The notes: a model not told the origin generated them from the letters alone. 37,139 nt of DNA from Lentisphaeria bacterium (GCA_017414565.1 JAFQLP010000064.1:1-37139); one strand, 5' to 3'; positions 8,302 through 17,331 are shown, numbered from the stretch's first letter. Translations and numbers: made by a program.

Positions 8302-9690
8302 TCAGTATCTCCCCCGGTAGGCGGCGTGTTCCCGGCGGCGGCGGCTGACGCTCTGTTCCGATGTCCCGGCCCCCACCAGTTCGTACAGGACCGCTTCGGA
8401 TTTTCCCGCCGCCGGACGCAGGATCCGCCCCAGCCGCTGCACATGTTCCCGCACACTGGCACTGCCGGAAAGCACGATACCGACACCGGCTTCCGGCACA
8501 TCCACACCTTCGTTGAGGACCTTGCTCGTCACCAGCACCGGATACACCCCGCTGCGGAAACCCTCCAGAAATTCCTTGCGCTCCCGCACCCCCGTCCGGT
8601 GGGTGATGACCGGCAGCAGAAAATGCCGTCCCAGCAAATACGCCCCGGCATTGTCGGCGGTGAACAGAATGATCCGCTCCCCGGCGTGACGGCGCAGCAA
8701 TTCCTCCACCATCCGGATCTTGGCCCGTCCACTGCGGGCGATCCGCCGCTGTTCAAAAAAACTGGCCAACACCTGTTTCCCCTCCGCCGACCGGGCGCAC
8801 AATCCGAGAAAACGCCCCCAATCAGCCGGAGAACGGAATGCAATCCGGTGCCGTTTGAGAAAATCCGTGTAAACCCGGTGATGAAACCGGTAACCGGCTT
8901 CTTCGTCCGCATCCAGCGGCACCTCGATCCGCTCGGTACGGTAGCCGGACAGATATTTGCCCTCCAGTTCACCGATCCCGACCCGGCATACCACCGGTCC
9001 CAGCAATCCGGTCAACAGCGCATCGCGTTCATCCCCGGAATCAGGCGTGGCCGACAATCCCAGCCGGAACGGGGCAGTCGCCATTTCCGCCGCCAACCGG
9101 TAAACCGCCCCCGGCAGGTGATGACATTCGTCGGCGATCAGCAATCCGAACCGGTTGCCGATAAATTCCATTTGCAGAACCGCGGAATCGTAGGTACTGA
9201 CCGTCAGATCCGCCACCCGGTGTTCCCCGCCGCCCAGCATTCCCACCGGACCGCCGAAAAAATCCTCCAGCACCGTCGTCCATTGCTGCAGCAGATCAAT
9301 GGTCGGCACCAGCACCAGAGCCGGCCGCGCCACCGCGGCGATCGCCATGACCGCCAGTATGGTTTTGCCCGCCCCCGTCGGCAATTCCACGATCCCGCGG
9401 GAACCGCTCTGCCACCACCGGTCAAGAGCCTGCTGCTGATGGGGCCGCAATGTCAATTCTTTGCGCCACTTCAGATCAACCGGCGCAAATCCCCGCGCCC
9501 GGTCATCAAGCGGAACACCGGCAGCCAGCAGACCAATCACGACCGGGGCATAATCCATCCCGCGGGCCCGCCAGGTGGAGGTCCGGGGGTCCCATTTGAC
9601 ATGCGCCGCCACATCCGGCGGCAAAGGCTCCGGCAAATCGCCGCGCAACGACAGCGTACCCGCTTCAAATGACAGGACCGCCGCGGTCAT
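8302..9690 (-). CDS. XPB/Rad25-type DEAD-box (DECH) superfamily 2 helicase
   Basis: A 462-residue SF2 DNA helicase. An N-terminal region of about 75 residues resembles the XPB damage-recognition domain. The two RecA-like domains show Walker A PTGAGKT (104-110), DECH (187-190), SATP (213-216), a C-terminal NEGVDVPEAGVGI block near 393, and the arginine-finger motif QRLGR (418-422). Archaeal and bacterial XPB homologues unwind DNA at damage or bubbles and work with Bax1, which here is encoded 1 nt downstream. The longer frame upstream is not used: the start at 9690 shares ATGA with the stop of the preceding small membrane-protein gene. It is shorter than eukaryotic XPB but normal for prokaryotic ones. 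Confidence 0.9.
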   Translation of the reverse strand: MTAAVLSFEAGTLSLRGDLPEPLPPDVAAHVKWDPRTSTWRARGMDYAPVVIGLLAAGVPLDDRARGFAPVDLKWRKELTLRPHQQQALDRWWQSGSRGIVELPTGAGKTILAVMAIAAVARPALVLVPTIDLLQQWTTVLEDFFGGPVGMLGGGEHRVADLTVSTYDSAVLQMEFIGNRFGLLIADECHHLPGAVYRLAAEMATAPFRLGLSATPDSGDERDALLTGLLGPVVCRVGIGELEGKYLSGYRTERIEVPLDADEEAGYRFHHRVYTDFLKRHRIAFRSPADWGRFLGLCARSAEGKQVLASFFEQRRIARSGRAKIRMVEELLRRHAGERIILFTADNAGAYLLGRHFLLPVITHRTGVRERKEFLEGFRSGVYPVLVTSKVLNEGVDVPEAGVGIVLSGSASVREHVQRLGRILRPAAGKSEAVLYELVGAGTSEQSVSRRRREHAAYRGRY

Positions 9691-9953
9691 CGCGCCGGCC
9701 TGATCGCGGCGATCACACCCGTCAGCACATGCAATACCGCCAGAAAAATGATCCGCACGCCGAGCGGCACCATCCACAACAGCGGCAACAGCACCCCCCA
9801 GACCGGCACGGCCGCGATCGCCAGCATCCGGAACCCGCGTTTCCAATCGGGAAATGATGGTATGTTTTCCGCCTGTGCTTCAATGGCTTCCAATTTCAGA
9901 CGGAGTTCCGGATCGAGCCGTTCTTCGTCCCAATCCGGCGGCGGCTGCTTCAA
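9687..9953 (-). CDS. Small two-helix membrane protein, unknown function
   Basis: An 88-residue protein I do not recognise. The N-terminal half (to about residue 36) is charged and proline/glutamate rich, with the helix LRLKLEAIEAQAEN, and the C-terminal half holds two hydrophobic segments (about 41-60 and 65-84) separated by a short turn. The start codon is TTG: TTGA merges it with the stop codon of the SGNH-like gene upstream, and its own stop forms ATGA with the helicase start. There is no independent ribosome binding site, so it depends on coupling. Its fixed position between an SGNH pseudoenzyme and the XPB helicase suggests co-expression, but no function can be assigned. Confidence 0.7.
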   Translation of the reverse strand: MKQPPPDWDEERLDPELRLKLEAIEAQAENIPSFPDWKRGFRMLAIAAVPVWGVLLPLLWMVPLGVRIIFLAVLHVLTGVIAAIRPAR

Positions 9954-10954
9954 AACCGGTAGGCCCCAATGATTTCGCGCTGCAATTTTTCGGCCACCGC
10001 TTCCATACCGGCATCCGACAGCGACATCCGGTCACCCGAATACAGCCGTTTGCGATTGCTCAAAAGCGAACTTCCATCGATCAGCCGGCATCCCGGCACC
10101 CCGGCCGCCACCCGGCTGAACGCCTCCCGGAAATCCCCCAGCGTGGAACCGGCCAGATTCGGCACATTCTCCAACTCCGGCAGCAACAGCGGCGTGATCA
10201 GATTGATCCGGGCTCCTGAACGCGAAGACAACGCATTGAGCATTACATTGAGATCCACCGCGGCATCCGCCGCCGACCGCCCCAGCAGATAATCACTGCT
10301 GCCGCCGGTCACGACCGCCGACTGCCATTCAATTTCCAGCGCGGCTTCCCCCAATCCTCCGGTCAGCGGCAGGCCGGACACCGACCAGTTCAGAAAATCA
10401 CAACTCATTTCCGTAGCCAGCAAATTGGCGTATCCCCGCAGCGGCGAAGATGCCCCTTCACCCAGCATAAAGGCATCGCCGATGAACAAAATGCGTTCAT
10501 CGCCGGGATAGAGCGGCCGGAACAACGCTCCATCGGAAATCTCAAATTCGCGGATCAAAACATTTGCCGATGGCGGCAAAAATATCTCGACCAGGTGATC
10601 GTCTTCGGCATCATCGCCGTCCCGCGGCTCCAATTCGATGTTGAAGAAAAAATCATCCACATCCCCGTCAGATTCAAATGTGTGGCAATCGGCACGGTCC
10701 ACCAGCACATCCACCTGATACGGCTGCGCACTGCCGTCTGCGTTGTCAACACGCTGCAGCCGCATGGTCAACTCGTTTGTATCAGTTGCCAGCGATACCC
10801 GTACCCCGGCCGTTGTGTTCACCGAATCCGTTTCACCGGGAAACAATTTCCTGGCCTGCCCGGTAAACCGGCTACATCGGACACCCTCGGAGGTTTCCTC
10901 CACCTCCACCGTGCCCCGCACCAAATCCGTGTGCTCCGCGAGATTGATCCTCAT
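9950..10954 (-). CDS. SGNH-hydrolase-fold protein lacking catalytic residues (pseudoenzyme)
   Basis: A 334-residue protein with an N-terminal beta-rich domain (about 1-145) and a C-terminal SGNH/GDSL-like domain. It aligns from its first residue (MRINLAEHTDLVRG) with the intact SGNH protein encoded at 32061 (MLIQLQEHPELFHG). Block I reads FIGDAFMLGEG, so the nucleophile Ser is Ala161. The GxND block is GGSSD (217-221), so Asn is lost, and the DxxH block is D308-R-M-S311, so the catalytic His is Ser. Three of four SGNH catalytic positions are therefore gone while the fold landmarks remain. GGAAGGA precedes the ATG. It is 51 nt downstream of lacZ and overlaps the small membrane-protein gene by TTGA. 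I infer a carbohydrate-binding or scaffold role. Confidence 0.72.
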   Translation of the reverse strand: MRINLAEHTDLVRGTVEVEETSEGVRCSRFTGQARKLFPGETDSVNTTAGVRVSLATDTNELTMRLQRVDNADGSAQPYQVDVLVDRADCHTFESDGDVDDFFFNIELEPRDGDDAEDDHLVEIFLPPSANVLIREFEISDGALFRPLYPGDERILFIGDAFMLGEGASSPLRGYANLLATEMSCDFLNWSVSGLPLTGGLGEAALEIEWQSAVVTGGSSDYLLGRSAADAAVDLNVMLNALSSRSGARINLITPLLLPELENVPNLAGSTLGDFREAFSRVAAGVPGCRLIDGSSLLSNRKRLYSGDRMSLSDAGMEAVAEKLQREIIGAYRF

Positions 10955-11005
10955 ACCTTTCCTTCCGTTGTTTCCTTATTTTCCGGATAAAAATCCTGTT
11001 CTTTC

Positions 11006-14000
11006 TTAAAAAAGCTCCAGTTCCAGCACCAGACTCCGCCAGCCCGGCATCACTTCGTAAACCGGCCGGACATCCGGACCGCAACTGGCGGTCCCCAGAC
11101 CGCGCTGCCGGAGATCCATCCGCACAAAGACCCGGTCAACGGCTTCCAGTTCATTGGTGTGCCGCGCCTGCCACAACTGTTTTTCGGAGTACGGCAACGC
11201 CGCAAATTCCATCGTACCGGGAGCATAGATCCGCACCCCGTGACCATCGCCGTCCACCAGTTCCGCCATCCGGACACCGGTCCGGTTGCCGCAACTCTGG
11301 GGCATGATGTACGGCACATACATGTCATCCACCGTCGTTTCGTACCATCCCGGCTTGGCGGCGGCACAGCGGTCGATGTAATTTTCAAACGGCCCATTCC
11401 CCAGATACGCCACGCGCCGGAACACCCCCGGCAATTCCATATCAAAACCGACCCGGGGCAGATTCGCCCATTCATCCGGGACCATGAAGGTATTTTCCAA
11501 CCGGACCCGGCCGCCCGGCAGCATGGTGATGCTCTGGCTGAATTCCACTTCGTTCGGCAGATCCACCCCTTCGATCATCTGGTGCAGCCGGACCGAACCG
11601 GACCCCGCCTCCCAGCCGAACTGATCGGTACGGCGGCGCGGCCGGTCATAACCGTGCCGCAGCCAGCAACTGGTCTTGGTTTCGGGATAGATCCCGCAGT
11701 CAACATAATATTTCAGCCCGTCATTATCGGTCGCCGCCCGCCAGAACGCGGCCCGCGGCCCCTGCACCAGATATTGACGGCCGTTGAGCGACAATCCCGT
11801 CAGCCCGGCATCGGTCATTTCAGCGGTCACACCGCCGCTGGACAGACGGATCATGCCGCCCAGATTCTCCACTTCGACCGGCGGCTGTTCCACCACCACC
11901 GGAGCCGCCGCCGTGATGATCTGCGGCCGGACCGGCAATGATTCCCAACCGGCCACATCACCGGCTTTGGCAAACCGGGTATCCCGACGGTAAACCAATT
12001 CCACCCGGAGCTGCAGCATGGCCCCGGCCTCCACCGGCGGCACTTCGTATTCCAACTTGAGCTGCGCTCCGGTCTGCGGCGGCAGTTCCGGCAGCACCGC
12101 CCGGCCGGACCGGACACAACGGCCGTTGACTTCCAGTTTCCACACCAGATCAAAATCCGGCTGCAGCGGCAGGAACCAACGGCGGTTGAACAGCAGCAGC
12201 ACCCCGCTGCCGGCATCGGCCCAACGGATATCCACCGGCTGGGCCAGATATTTCAGTTCGTACATCGCCGGATGCGGCGTGCGGTCCGGCCACACCAGAC
12301 CGTCGGTGACAAAATTGGAGTTATGGGGTTTGTCGCCGAAATCGCCGCCGTATCCCCAGTAGGTGCGGCCGTTTTCATCGGTCTTCCATATGCCGTGGTC
12401 CAGCCATTCCCAGATAAACCCGCCCTGCACGCCGTGGAGCGTGCGGAACAATTCAAAATATTCCCGCAGCGAACCGTTGCTGTTACCCATGGCATGGGAA
12501 TATTCGCAGAGGATCAGCGGCCGGTTGTCATCCATCCGGCAGATCTTCCGGATCACCTCGATGGAACTGTACATGGGACAGAGAAAATCGCTCAAAAATT
12601 CGTTTTTGATCCGGTTGTCGAGTTCCCGCACCTGCGGGCAGACCGCCCCTTCATAATGCAGCAGCCGGGAGGGGTCGCGATGCCGGAGATAACCCGCCAT
12701 GGCGGCATGATTGGCCCCCCAGCCGCTTTCATTGCCGAGACTCCAGGAGTAAACACAGGCATGGTTTTTGTCCCGTTCAAAGCCGCGCACCGCCCGGTCG
12801 AGATAGGTGGATGCCCAGCGGGGATCGTTGGCAAAATCTCTGTAATAGGCGTGATTTTCGATATTGCATTCGTCGATCACATACAGCCCGTATTCGTCGC
12901 AAAGGTCGTAAAACTCCGGTGCCGACGGATAATGACTGGTACGGATCGCATTGATATGGAATCGTTTACAAACCTGCACATCCAACTCCGCCGTTTCCAG
13001 CGGAACCGCTTTGCCGAACCGGTCGTGATGTTCGTGCCGGTTGACACCGCAGATCAGCACCGGTTTGCCGTTGACCAGAAATTCCCGGTTGCGGATCTCG
13101 TAACGCCGGAACCCGATCCGGGTCGCGGTGGCTTCGCTCACTTTGCCATCCGGACCGCAAACTTCCACCGTCAGGGTGTAAAGATACGGCGTTTCATCGC
13201 TCCACAGCATGGCATCCGGCAAATCTTTTTCCAGCAGGAACGCCATCCGGCGGTAATCCCGGTTGTTGTAAAGATAATGATCGGTCGAAGCCAGGATCTC
13301 CGGTTCATCCCAAACGGCATTGCCGGCCGGGTCCCACAACTGTACCCGGCATCTCCAATCCGAAGGACAGGTACGGGTATATCCCTCGAACATGTGGAAA
13401 TGCGGTTCTTCATCGCTCAAAAAACCGGCGTGGACCTCCAGCGACAATTTACCGGTCCGGTAATCGTCGGCCAGCGTGGTCCGGGCAAAAACATCGCCGA
13501 TGAATGCCCGCGCTCTCGCATAGCAGTACACACTGCGCGAAAGCCCCGGCATGTACCACTGATCCTGATCTTCGACCCAGGTACCGGACGACCAGCGGAT
13601 CACCGCCACGGTGATCTGGTTGACCGCGCCGAACTGCACCGAAGACGTGATATCAAACTCCGTTTCCCCGCGGGAATCTTTGGACATGCCGATGAAGGTG
13701 CCGTTGACCCAGACCAGGAAACAACTGTCCGCACCATCAAAATGCAGCACCATCTGCCGGTCCCGCCACGCATCCGGCACCTCAAACTGACGCCGGTAAA
13801 CCCCGGTGGCGTTCTCTTCGGGCAATTCCGGCGGCAATTCCGGAAACGGCATGATCACATTGGTGTAATGCGGATGACCGTATCCCTGCATCACCCAGCA
13901 GCCGGGCACCGCCACACGGTCCCACGCCGCATCATCGGTCGCCGCCGCGCAGTGTTCCGGGGTCAGTTCTTCGGGGCTCGGCAGGCAACTGAAGGCCCAC

Positions 14001-14161
14001 CGGCCATCCAGATCGATCACAAACGGTGAATTTTTTTTGGCATTGCGCACCCCTGCCCGCGCCGATTCGGCATCGGCAAACGGATAAAGGGTGGCCCGGG
14101 TCGAAAGCCGGTTCAATCCCAGACACTCAGGGGAACCATAAATTGACTTCAAAAAATCCAT
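11006..14161 (-). CDS. lacZ: Beta-galactosidase, glycoside hydrolase family 2
   Basis: A 1051-residue GH2 enzyme that hydrolyses terminal beta-galactosides. The order is that of LacZ: N-terminal sugar-binding domain, Ig-like domains, TIM barrel and a C-terminal Bgal small-chain domain. The acid/base Glu is in SWSLGNESGWG at about residue 477, the nucleophile Glu in ILCEYSHAMGNSNG at about residue 553, and the FIWEWLDHGI and ICGVNRHEHH segments are also typical. There is no signal peptide, so it is predicted to be cytosolic. Two ATG codons are available; AAGGA touches the first (14170) but lies 9 nt before the second (14161), which I prefer. It is first in a row continuing into the SGNH-like, membrane, XPB and Bax1 genes. 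Confidence 0.95.
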   Translation of the reverse strand: MDFLKSIYGSPECLGLNRLSTRATLYPFADAESARAGVRNAKKNSPFVIDLDGRWAFSCLPSPEELTPEHCAAATDDAAWDRVAVPGCWVMQGYGHPHYTNVIMPFPELPPELPEENATGVYRRQFEVPDAWRDRQMVLHFDGADSCFLVWVNGTFIGMSKDSRGETEFDITSSVQFGAVNQITVAVIRWSSGTWVEDQDQWYMPGLSRSVYCYARARAFIGDVFARTTLADDYRTGKLSLEVHAGFLSDEEPHFHMFEGYTRTCPSDWRCRVQLWDPAGNAVWDEPEILASTDHYLYNNRDYRRMAFLLEKDLPDAMLWSDETPYLYTLTVEVCGPDGKVSEATATRIGFRRYEIRNREFLVNGKPVLICGVNRHEHHDRFGKAVPLETAELDVQVCKRFHINAIRTSHYPSAPEFYDLCDEYGLYVIDECNIENHAYYRDFANDPRWASTYLDRAVRGFERDKNHACVYSWSLGNESGWGANHAAMAGYLRHRDPSRLLHYEGAVCPQVRELDNRIKNEFLSDFLCPMYSSIEVIRKICRMDDNRPLILCEYSHAMGNSNGSLREYFELFRTLHGVQGGFIWEWLDHGIWKTDENGRTYWGYGGDFGDKPHNSNFVTDGLVWPDRTPHPAMYELKYLAQPVDIRWADAGSGVLLLFNRRWFLPLQPDFDLVWKLEVNGRCVRSGRAVLPELPPQTGAQLKLEYEVPPVEAGAMLQLRVELVYRRDTRFAKAGDVAGWESLPVRPQIITAAAPVVVEQPPVEVENLGGMIRLSSGGVTAEMTDAGLTGLSLNGRQYLVQGPRAAFWRAATDNDGLKYYVDCGIYPETKTSCWLRHGYDRPRRRTDQFGWEAGSGSVRLHQMIEGVDLPNEVEFSQSITMLPGGRVRLENTFMVPDEWANLPRVGFDMELPGVFRRVAYLGNGPFENYIDRCAAAKPGWYETTVDDMYVPYIMPQSCGNRTGVRMAELVDGDGHGVRIYAPGTMEFAALPYSEKQLWQARHTNELEAVDRVFVRMDLRQRGLGTASCGPDVRPVYEVMPGWRSLVLELELF

Positions 14162-14237
14162 CGCTACCATTCCTTAACGCAACATACAGTGAATTTCCGC
14201 CGCACCCGCAGACGCGCAGACACACGACTTCCCTGTA

Positions 14238-14267
14238 TTAATAAACAGCATTTTTCCGCGATTTCAA
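14238..14267 (-). promoter_or_regulatory. Predicted sigma70 promoter for lacZ
   Basis: On the minus strand TTGAAA (14267-14262), 18-nt spacer, TATTAA (14243-14238). An imperfect dyad TGTATTAATAAACA (14235-14248) covers the -10 box and could be an operator. Confidence 0.45.
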
Positions 14268-14297
14268 GCCGCACAGCACATTTGCTGCCATATTAAT

Positions 14298-14326
14298 ATT
14301 CAATATACAAAACATTATTCAATATA
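14298..14326 (+). repeat. 10-bp direct repeat in AT-rich divergent spacer
   Basis: ATTCAATATA occurs at 14298-14307 and again at 14317-14326, two helical turns apart centre to centre (19 bp), within an AT-rich block between divergent lacZ and the ACT-domain gene. It could be a regulator site or simply AT-rich promoter DNA. Confidence 0.4.
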
Positions 14327-14350
14327 ATTTACAAATTCTTTCTTTTTCCA

Positions 14351-14380
14351 TTGGCAAAACGCCGTTGCGCAGGGTATAGT
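14351..14380 (+). promoter_or_regulatory. Predicted sigma70 promoter for the ACT-PFL operon
   Basis: TTGGCA (14351-14356), 18-nt spacer, TATAGT (14375-14380). The predicted start is about 55 nt before the ATG at 14441. Confidence 0.55.
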
Positions 14381-14440
14381 ATGGGACGACAGATAAAAAT
14401 CAACAAATCAACGGCGCGGTCCAGCGCAAGGAGCAGAATC

Positions 14441-14710
14441 ATGAAAACAGTCATCACCGTTGTCGGCCGGGACTCCGTCGGCATCATTGCCAAAGTCAGC
14501 AGTGTTTGCGCCACATTCGGAGTCAACATCCTCGACATCTCCCAAACAGTGATCAGTGAATATTTTACCATGATCATGATCGGCGATATCGACAACATCA
14601 CCATCCCGTTCACCCGGTTTGTCGATGAAATGGCGAAACTCGGCCAGGAAAATTCGCTGGAGATCCACGCCATGCATGAAGATATCTTCAACTCCATGCA
14701 CCGGATCTGA
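14441..14710 (+). CDS. ACT-domain protein, UPF0237 family
   Basis: An 89-residue single ACT domain, a small-molecule (usually amino-acid) binding fold. It opens MKTVITVVGRDSVGIIAKVS, the typical beta-loop-helix ligand segment with the GRDxxGI motif seen in UPF0237 and GcvR-like proteins, and continues GVNILDISQTV. The open frame extends 90 nt further upstream past the predicted promoter, but AAGGAG at 14428-14433 sets the start at 14441. It is separated by 12 nt from a UPF0210 gene. These two families are often adjacent in bacteria and archaea, so the ACT protein is probably the regulatory subunit or sensor for the large partner. The biochemical role of the pair is not established. Confidence 0.9.
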   Translation: MKTVITVVGRDSVGIIAKVSSVCATFGVNILDISQTVISEYFTMIMIGDIDNITIPFTRFVDEMAKLGQENSLEIHAMHEDIFNSMHRI

Positions 14711-14722
14711 CGGAGGCCTGTC

Positions 14723-16081
14723 ATGCCGAATCTGAACGATGTTTTTGAAACCATCAACATGATCCGCGAGGAATGCCTCGATATCCGGACCATCACCATG
14801 GGCATATCGCTTTTTGACTGTGCCTCCGAAGATCCCAACCGCCTCTGCAACCGGGTTTACGACAAAATCATGACCCGCGCCCGCAATCTGGTGGAGGTGG
14901 GCAACGAAATCGAGAAAACCTACGGCATCCCGATCATCAACAAACGGGTTTCCGTCACCCCGGTTTCGCTGCTGGCCGGCAATCTCAACCGCGATGATGC
15001 GGTGCGGCTCGCCCAGACGCTCGACCGGGCGGCACATGAACTGGGCATCAACTTTATCGGCGGCTACGGCGCGCTGGTGCAAAAGGGTTTTTCCGCCGGG
15101 GCCCGGGTGCTGATCGATGCGATCCCCGAAGCCCTCTCATCGACCCAGTGCGTCTGTTCCTCGGTCAATGTGGCCTCCACCAAAGCCGGGATCAACATGG
15201 ATGCCGTGGCGGAAATGGGCCGGATCATCAAACAGACCGCCCGGCTGACGGCCGGTCAGGGGTCCATCGGCTGTGCCAAACTGGTCGTCTTTGCCAATGT
15301 GCCGGAAGACAACCCATTCATGGCCGGGGCATTTCACGGCATGGGCGAACCGGAGACCGTCATCAATGTGGGCGTTTCCGGTCCGGGGGTGGTCGCCTCC
15401 GCCATCCGCCGCGCCGGGGTCTGCAACCTGACTGAACTGGCGGAAACGATCAAACAGACCGCGTTCAAGATCACCCGGGTCGGTCAGTTGGTTGCCCGCG
15501 AAGCGGCGAACCGGCTCAACACCCCTTTCGGCATTGTTGACCTGTCGCTTGCCCCCACGCCTGCCATCGGCGACTCGGTGGCCTACATTCTGGAGTCGAT
15601 GGGGCTGGAAAAATGCGGCTGTCACGGTACCACGGCCGCGCTGGCCATGCTCAATGATGCCGTCAAAAAAGGCGGTGTCATGGCCTCCTCGCATGTCGGC
15701 GGTCTTTCCGGAGCCTTTATCCCGGTATCGGAAGATGCCGGCATGATCGAAGCCGCCAAATGCGGGGCTCTCACGCTTGAAAAACTGGAAGCCATGACGG
15801 CCGTCTGTTCGGTCGGTCTGGACATGATCGCCGTCCCCGGCGACACCGATGAAGCCGTCATCTCGGGCATCATCGCCGATGAAATATCCATCGGTGTGGT
15901 CAACACCAAGACAACGGCCGTGCGGTTGATCCCCGCGGTCGGCAAAAAAGTCGGTGATATGGTCAGTTTCGGCGGTCTGCTGGGCGAAGCCCCGGTCATG
16001 GCAGTCAATCCGCACTCCCCGGCCTCGTTCATTGCCCGCGGCGGCCGGATCCCGGCCCCGATCCACAGCCTCAAAAACTGA
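14723..16081 (+). CDS. UPF0210 / DUF711 (PFL-like) family protein
   Basis: A 452-residue cytosolic protein of family UPF0210, annotated PFL family because its fold resembles pyruvate formate-lyase; its reaction is not known. The sequence has the full usual length, beginning with [26 protein letters not shown] and including glycine-rich runs such as [29 protein letters not shown] and [19 protein letters not shown]. No radical Gly signature of true PFL is evident. GGAGG lies 6 nt before the ATG, and the gene follows the ACT-domain gene by 12 nt. It converges on the glycosidase-like gene with only 7 nt between stop codons. Confidence 0.9.
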   Translation: MPNLNDVFETINMIREECLDIRTITMGISLFDCASEDPNRLCNRVYDKIMTRARNLVEVGNEIEKTYGIPIINKRVSVTPVSLLAGNLNRDDAVRLAQTLDRAAHELGINFIGGYGALVQKGFSAGARVLIDAIPEALSSTQCVCSSVNVASTKAGINMDAVAEMGRIIKQTARLTAGQGSIGCAKLVVFANVPEDNPFMAGAFHGMGEPETVINVGVSGPGVVASAIRRAGVCNLTELAETIKQTAFKITRVGQLVAREAANRLNTPFGIVDLSLAPTPAIGDSVAYILESMGLEKCGCHGTTAALAMLNDAVKKGGVMASSHVGGLSGAFIPVSEDAGMIEAAKCGALTLEKLEAMTAVCSVGLDMIAVPGDTDEAVISGIIADEISIGVVNTKTTAVRLIPAVGKKVGDMVSFGGLLGEAPVMAVNPHSPASFIARGGRIPAPIHSLKN

Positions 16082-16088
16082 TTCCGGA

Positions 16089-17315
16089 TCACAAAAGATC
16101 GACCAGACAGCGATCCTCCCGCGCCAACAGCAGTGCCACGGAGATCGGTGCATTGGTCCAACCGGAGTAGATACTGGCGGCACCGCCCTCAAAGCGGTTG
16201 CCGCCGCCCCATTGCCGGGTATTCAAATCGAACATCCCGCGCCAGCAACCGTTGCAGAGCGGCGAAGGATCGGTATCCTGAATGGCCAGCAACAGTTCCA
16301 TGACCCGCTCCGCCGCGGCACGGTAACGTTCTTCACCGGTGGCCGACCACAAACACTGCAGGGCTGGCAACGCCCAGTTTACGGTATAGATGGTATCGAC
16401 TTTTTCCGGCCCGACCGGGGTTTCCGATTCGTGTTCCGAGGGGAAATTGCCGGTCACGGCATCCTGCCGGCCCAACAGTTTTTCACCCAGTCGTTTCAGA
16501 TGCCCTTCGTAAAATCCGTCCTTCAGGAAATGGTTGGCAAATGCCGCCCCGATCACCGCATAGGATAATTCACTGGTATTCCATTCGGCCAGATTGCCGT
16601 CGATATAATCGCAGTAACGGCGGATCTCCACGGCATATTCCGGTTTCGGGAACCGGCCGTATGCCGCCGCCAGAGCCATGCACGCCAGCGATGACCAGTG
16701 CGGCTGCCGCATATCCCCGGCCCAGCCGTGGGAACCGGCGGGGTCCCGCCATTCATCCGGCGCGGTATCCGAACCGCACATGAATGTCCGCCGGGCGGCG
16801 GCGCACATCCGGTCCGCCAGAGCTTCGGCCCGCGGCAGCAGTTGATAACGCTCCGCCCATTCCGGATCATCCGCAAAAATCAACTGAATCAGCAGACACC
16901 AGGCGTTGTCATCAAAATACACCGCCGGATAATGGGTGATGTGCGACCACTGCCAAACATCCTTCTGTGTCCCGCCAACGCCGGTCAACAGCAGACCGCT
17001 CCGGAAAAACAGATAATCCAGCAATTTCTGCGCCACCTGCCGGTATTCCGCACGGCCGGTGGCTTCCGCGGCCATCCGGTACAGCAGAGCCGCTTCAAAA
17101 TTGCAATCGGCCCGGCGGTGTTCCAGGATCACCGCGCCATCTTTGGGGGTCCATGCGGGGAAAGCGTGACAGGCTTTTTCCAGAGCTTCATTTTCCTGTG
17201 TCAGCAAAACCCGTTCACCCACGCCCCAGGAACCGTCCGCGGGGTCCATGATCCCCGACTGCCGGAACCACACCAGATTTGCCTCCACGGCTGCAAGCAG
17301 TTGCTGTCTGTCCAT
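16089..17315 (-). CDS. Six-hairpin (alpha/alpha)6 glycosidase-like protein, GH76-like
   Basis: A 408-residue protein with the repeated helical-hairpin pattern of (alpha/alpha)6 toroid glycosidases. Supporting features are the acidic pair YFDDNAWCLLIQ near residue 155, comparable to the catalytic Asp-Asp of GH76 alpha-1,6-mannanases, and aromatic-rich loops such as WQWSHITHYP and GGGNRFEGGAASIYSGW. I cannot separate GH76 from other toroid families by eye, so substrate is left open. No signal peptide is visible. An ATG at 17339 is also in frame, but AAAGGGGTG lies a few bases before the ATG at 17315 and the upstream codons overlap the antiporter's 3' end. It follows the antiporter gene by 16 nt on the same strand. 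Confidence 0.65.
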   Translation of the reverse strand: MDRQQLLAAVEANLVWFRQSGIMDPADGSWGVGERVLLTQENEALEKACHAFPAWTPKDGAVILEHRRADCNFEAALLYRMAAEATGRAEYRQVAQKLLDYLFFRSGLLLTGVGGTQKDVWQWSHITHYPAVYFDDNAWCLLIQLIFADDPEWAERYQLLPRAEALADRMCAAARRTFMCGSDTAPDEWRDPAGSHGWAGDMRQPHWSSLACMALAAAYGRFPKPEYAVEIRRYCDYIDGNLAEWNTSELSYAVIGAAFANHFLKDGFYEGHLKRLGEKLLGRQDAVTGNFPSEHESETPVGPEKVDTIYTVNWALPALQCLWSATGEERYRAAAERVMELLLAIQDTDPSPLCNGCWRGMFDLNTRQWGGGNRFEGGAASIYSGWTNAPISVALLLAREDRCLVDLL

Positions 17316-17331
17316 TTTTTCACCCCTTTGA

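Noticed and set aside
12272-14029. Long plus-strand open frame opposite lacZ
   Set aside because: Composition is that of an antisense shadow (His/Pro/Arg-rich) with no ribosome site, and lacZ is unmistakable on the other strand.
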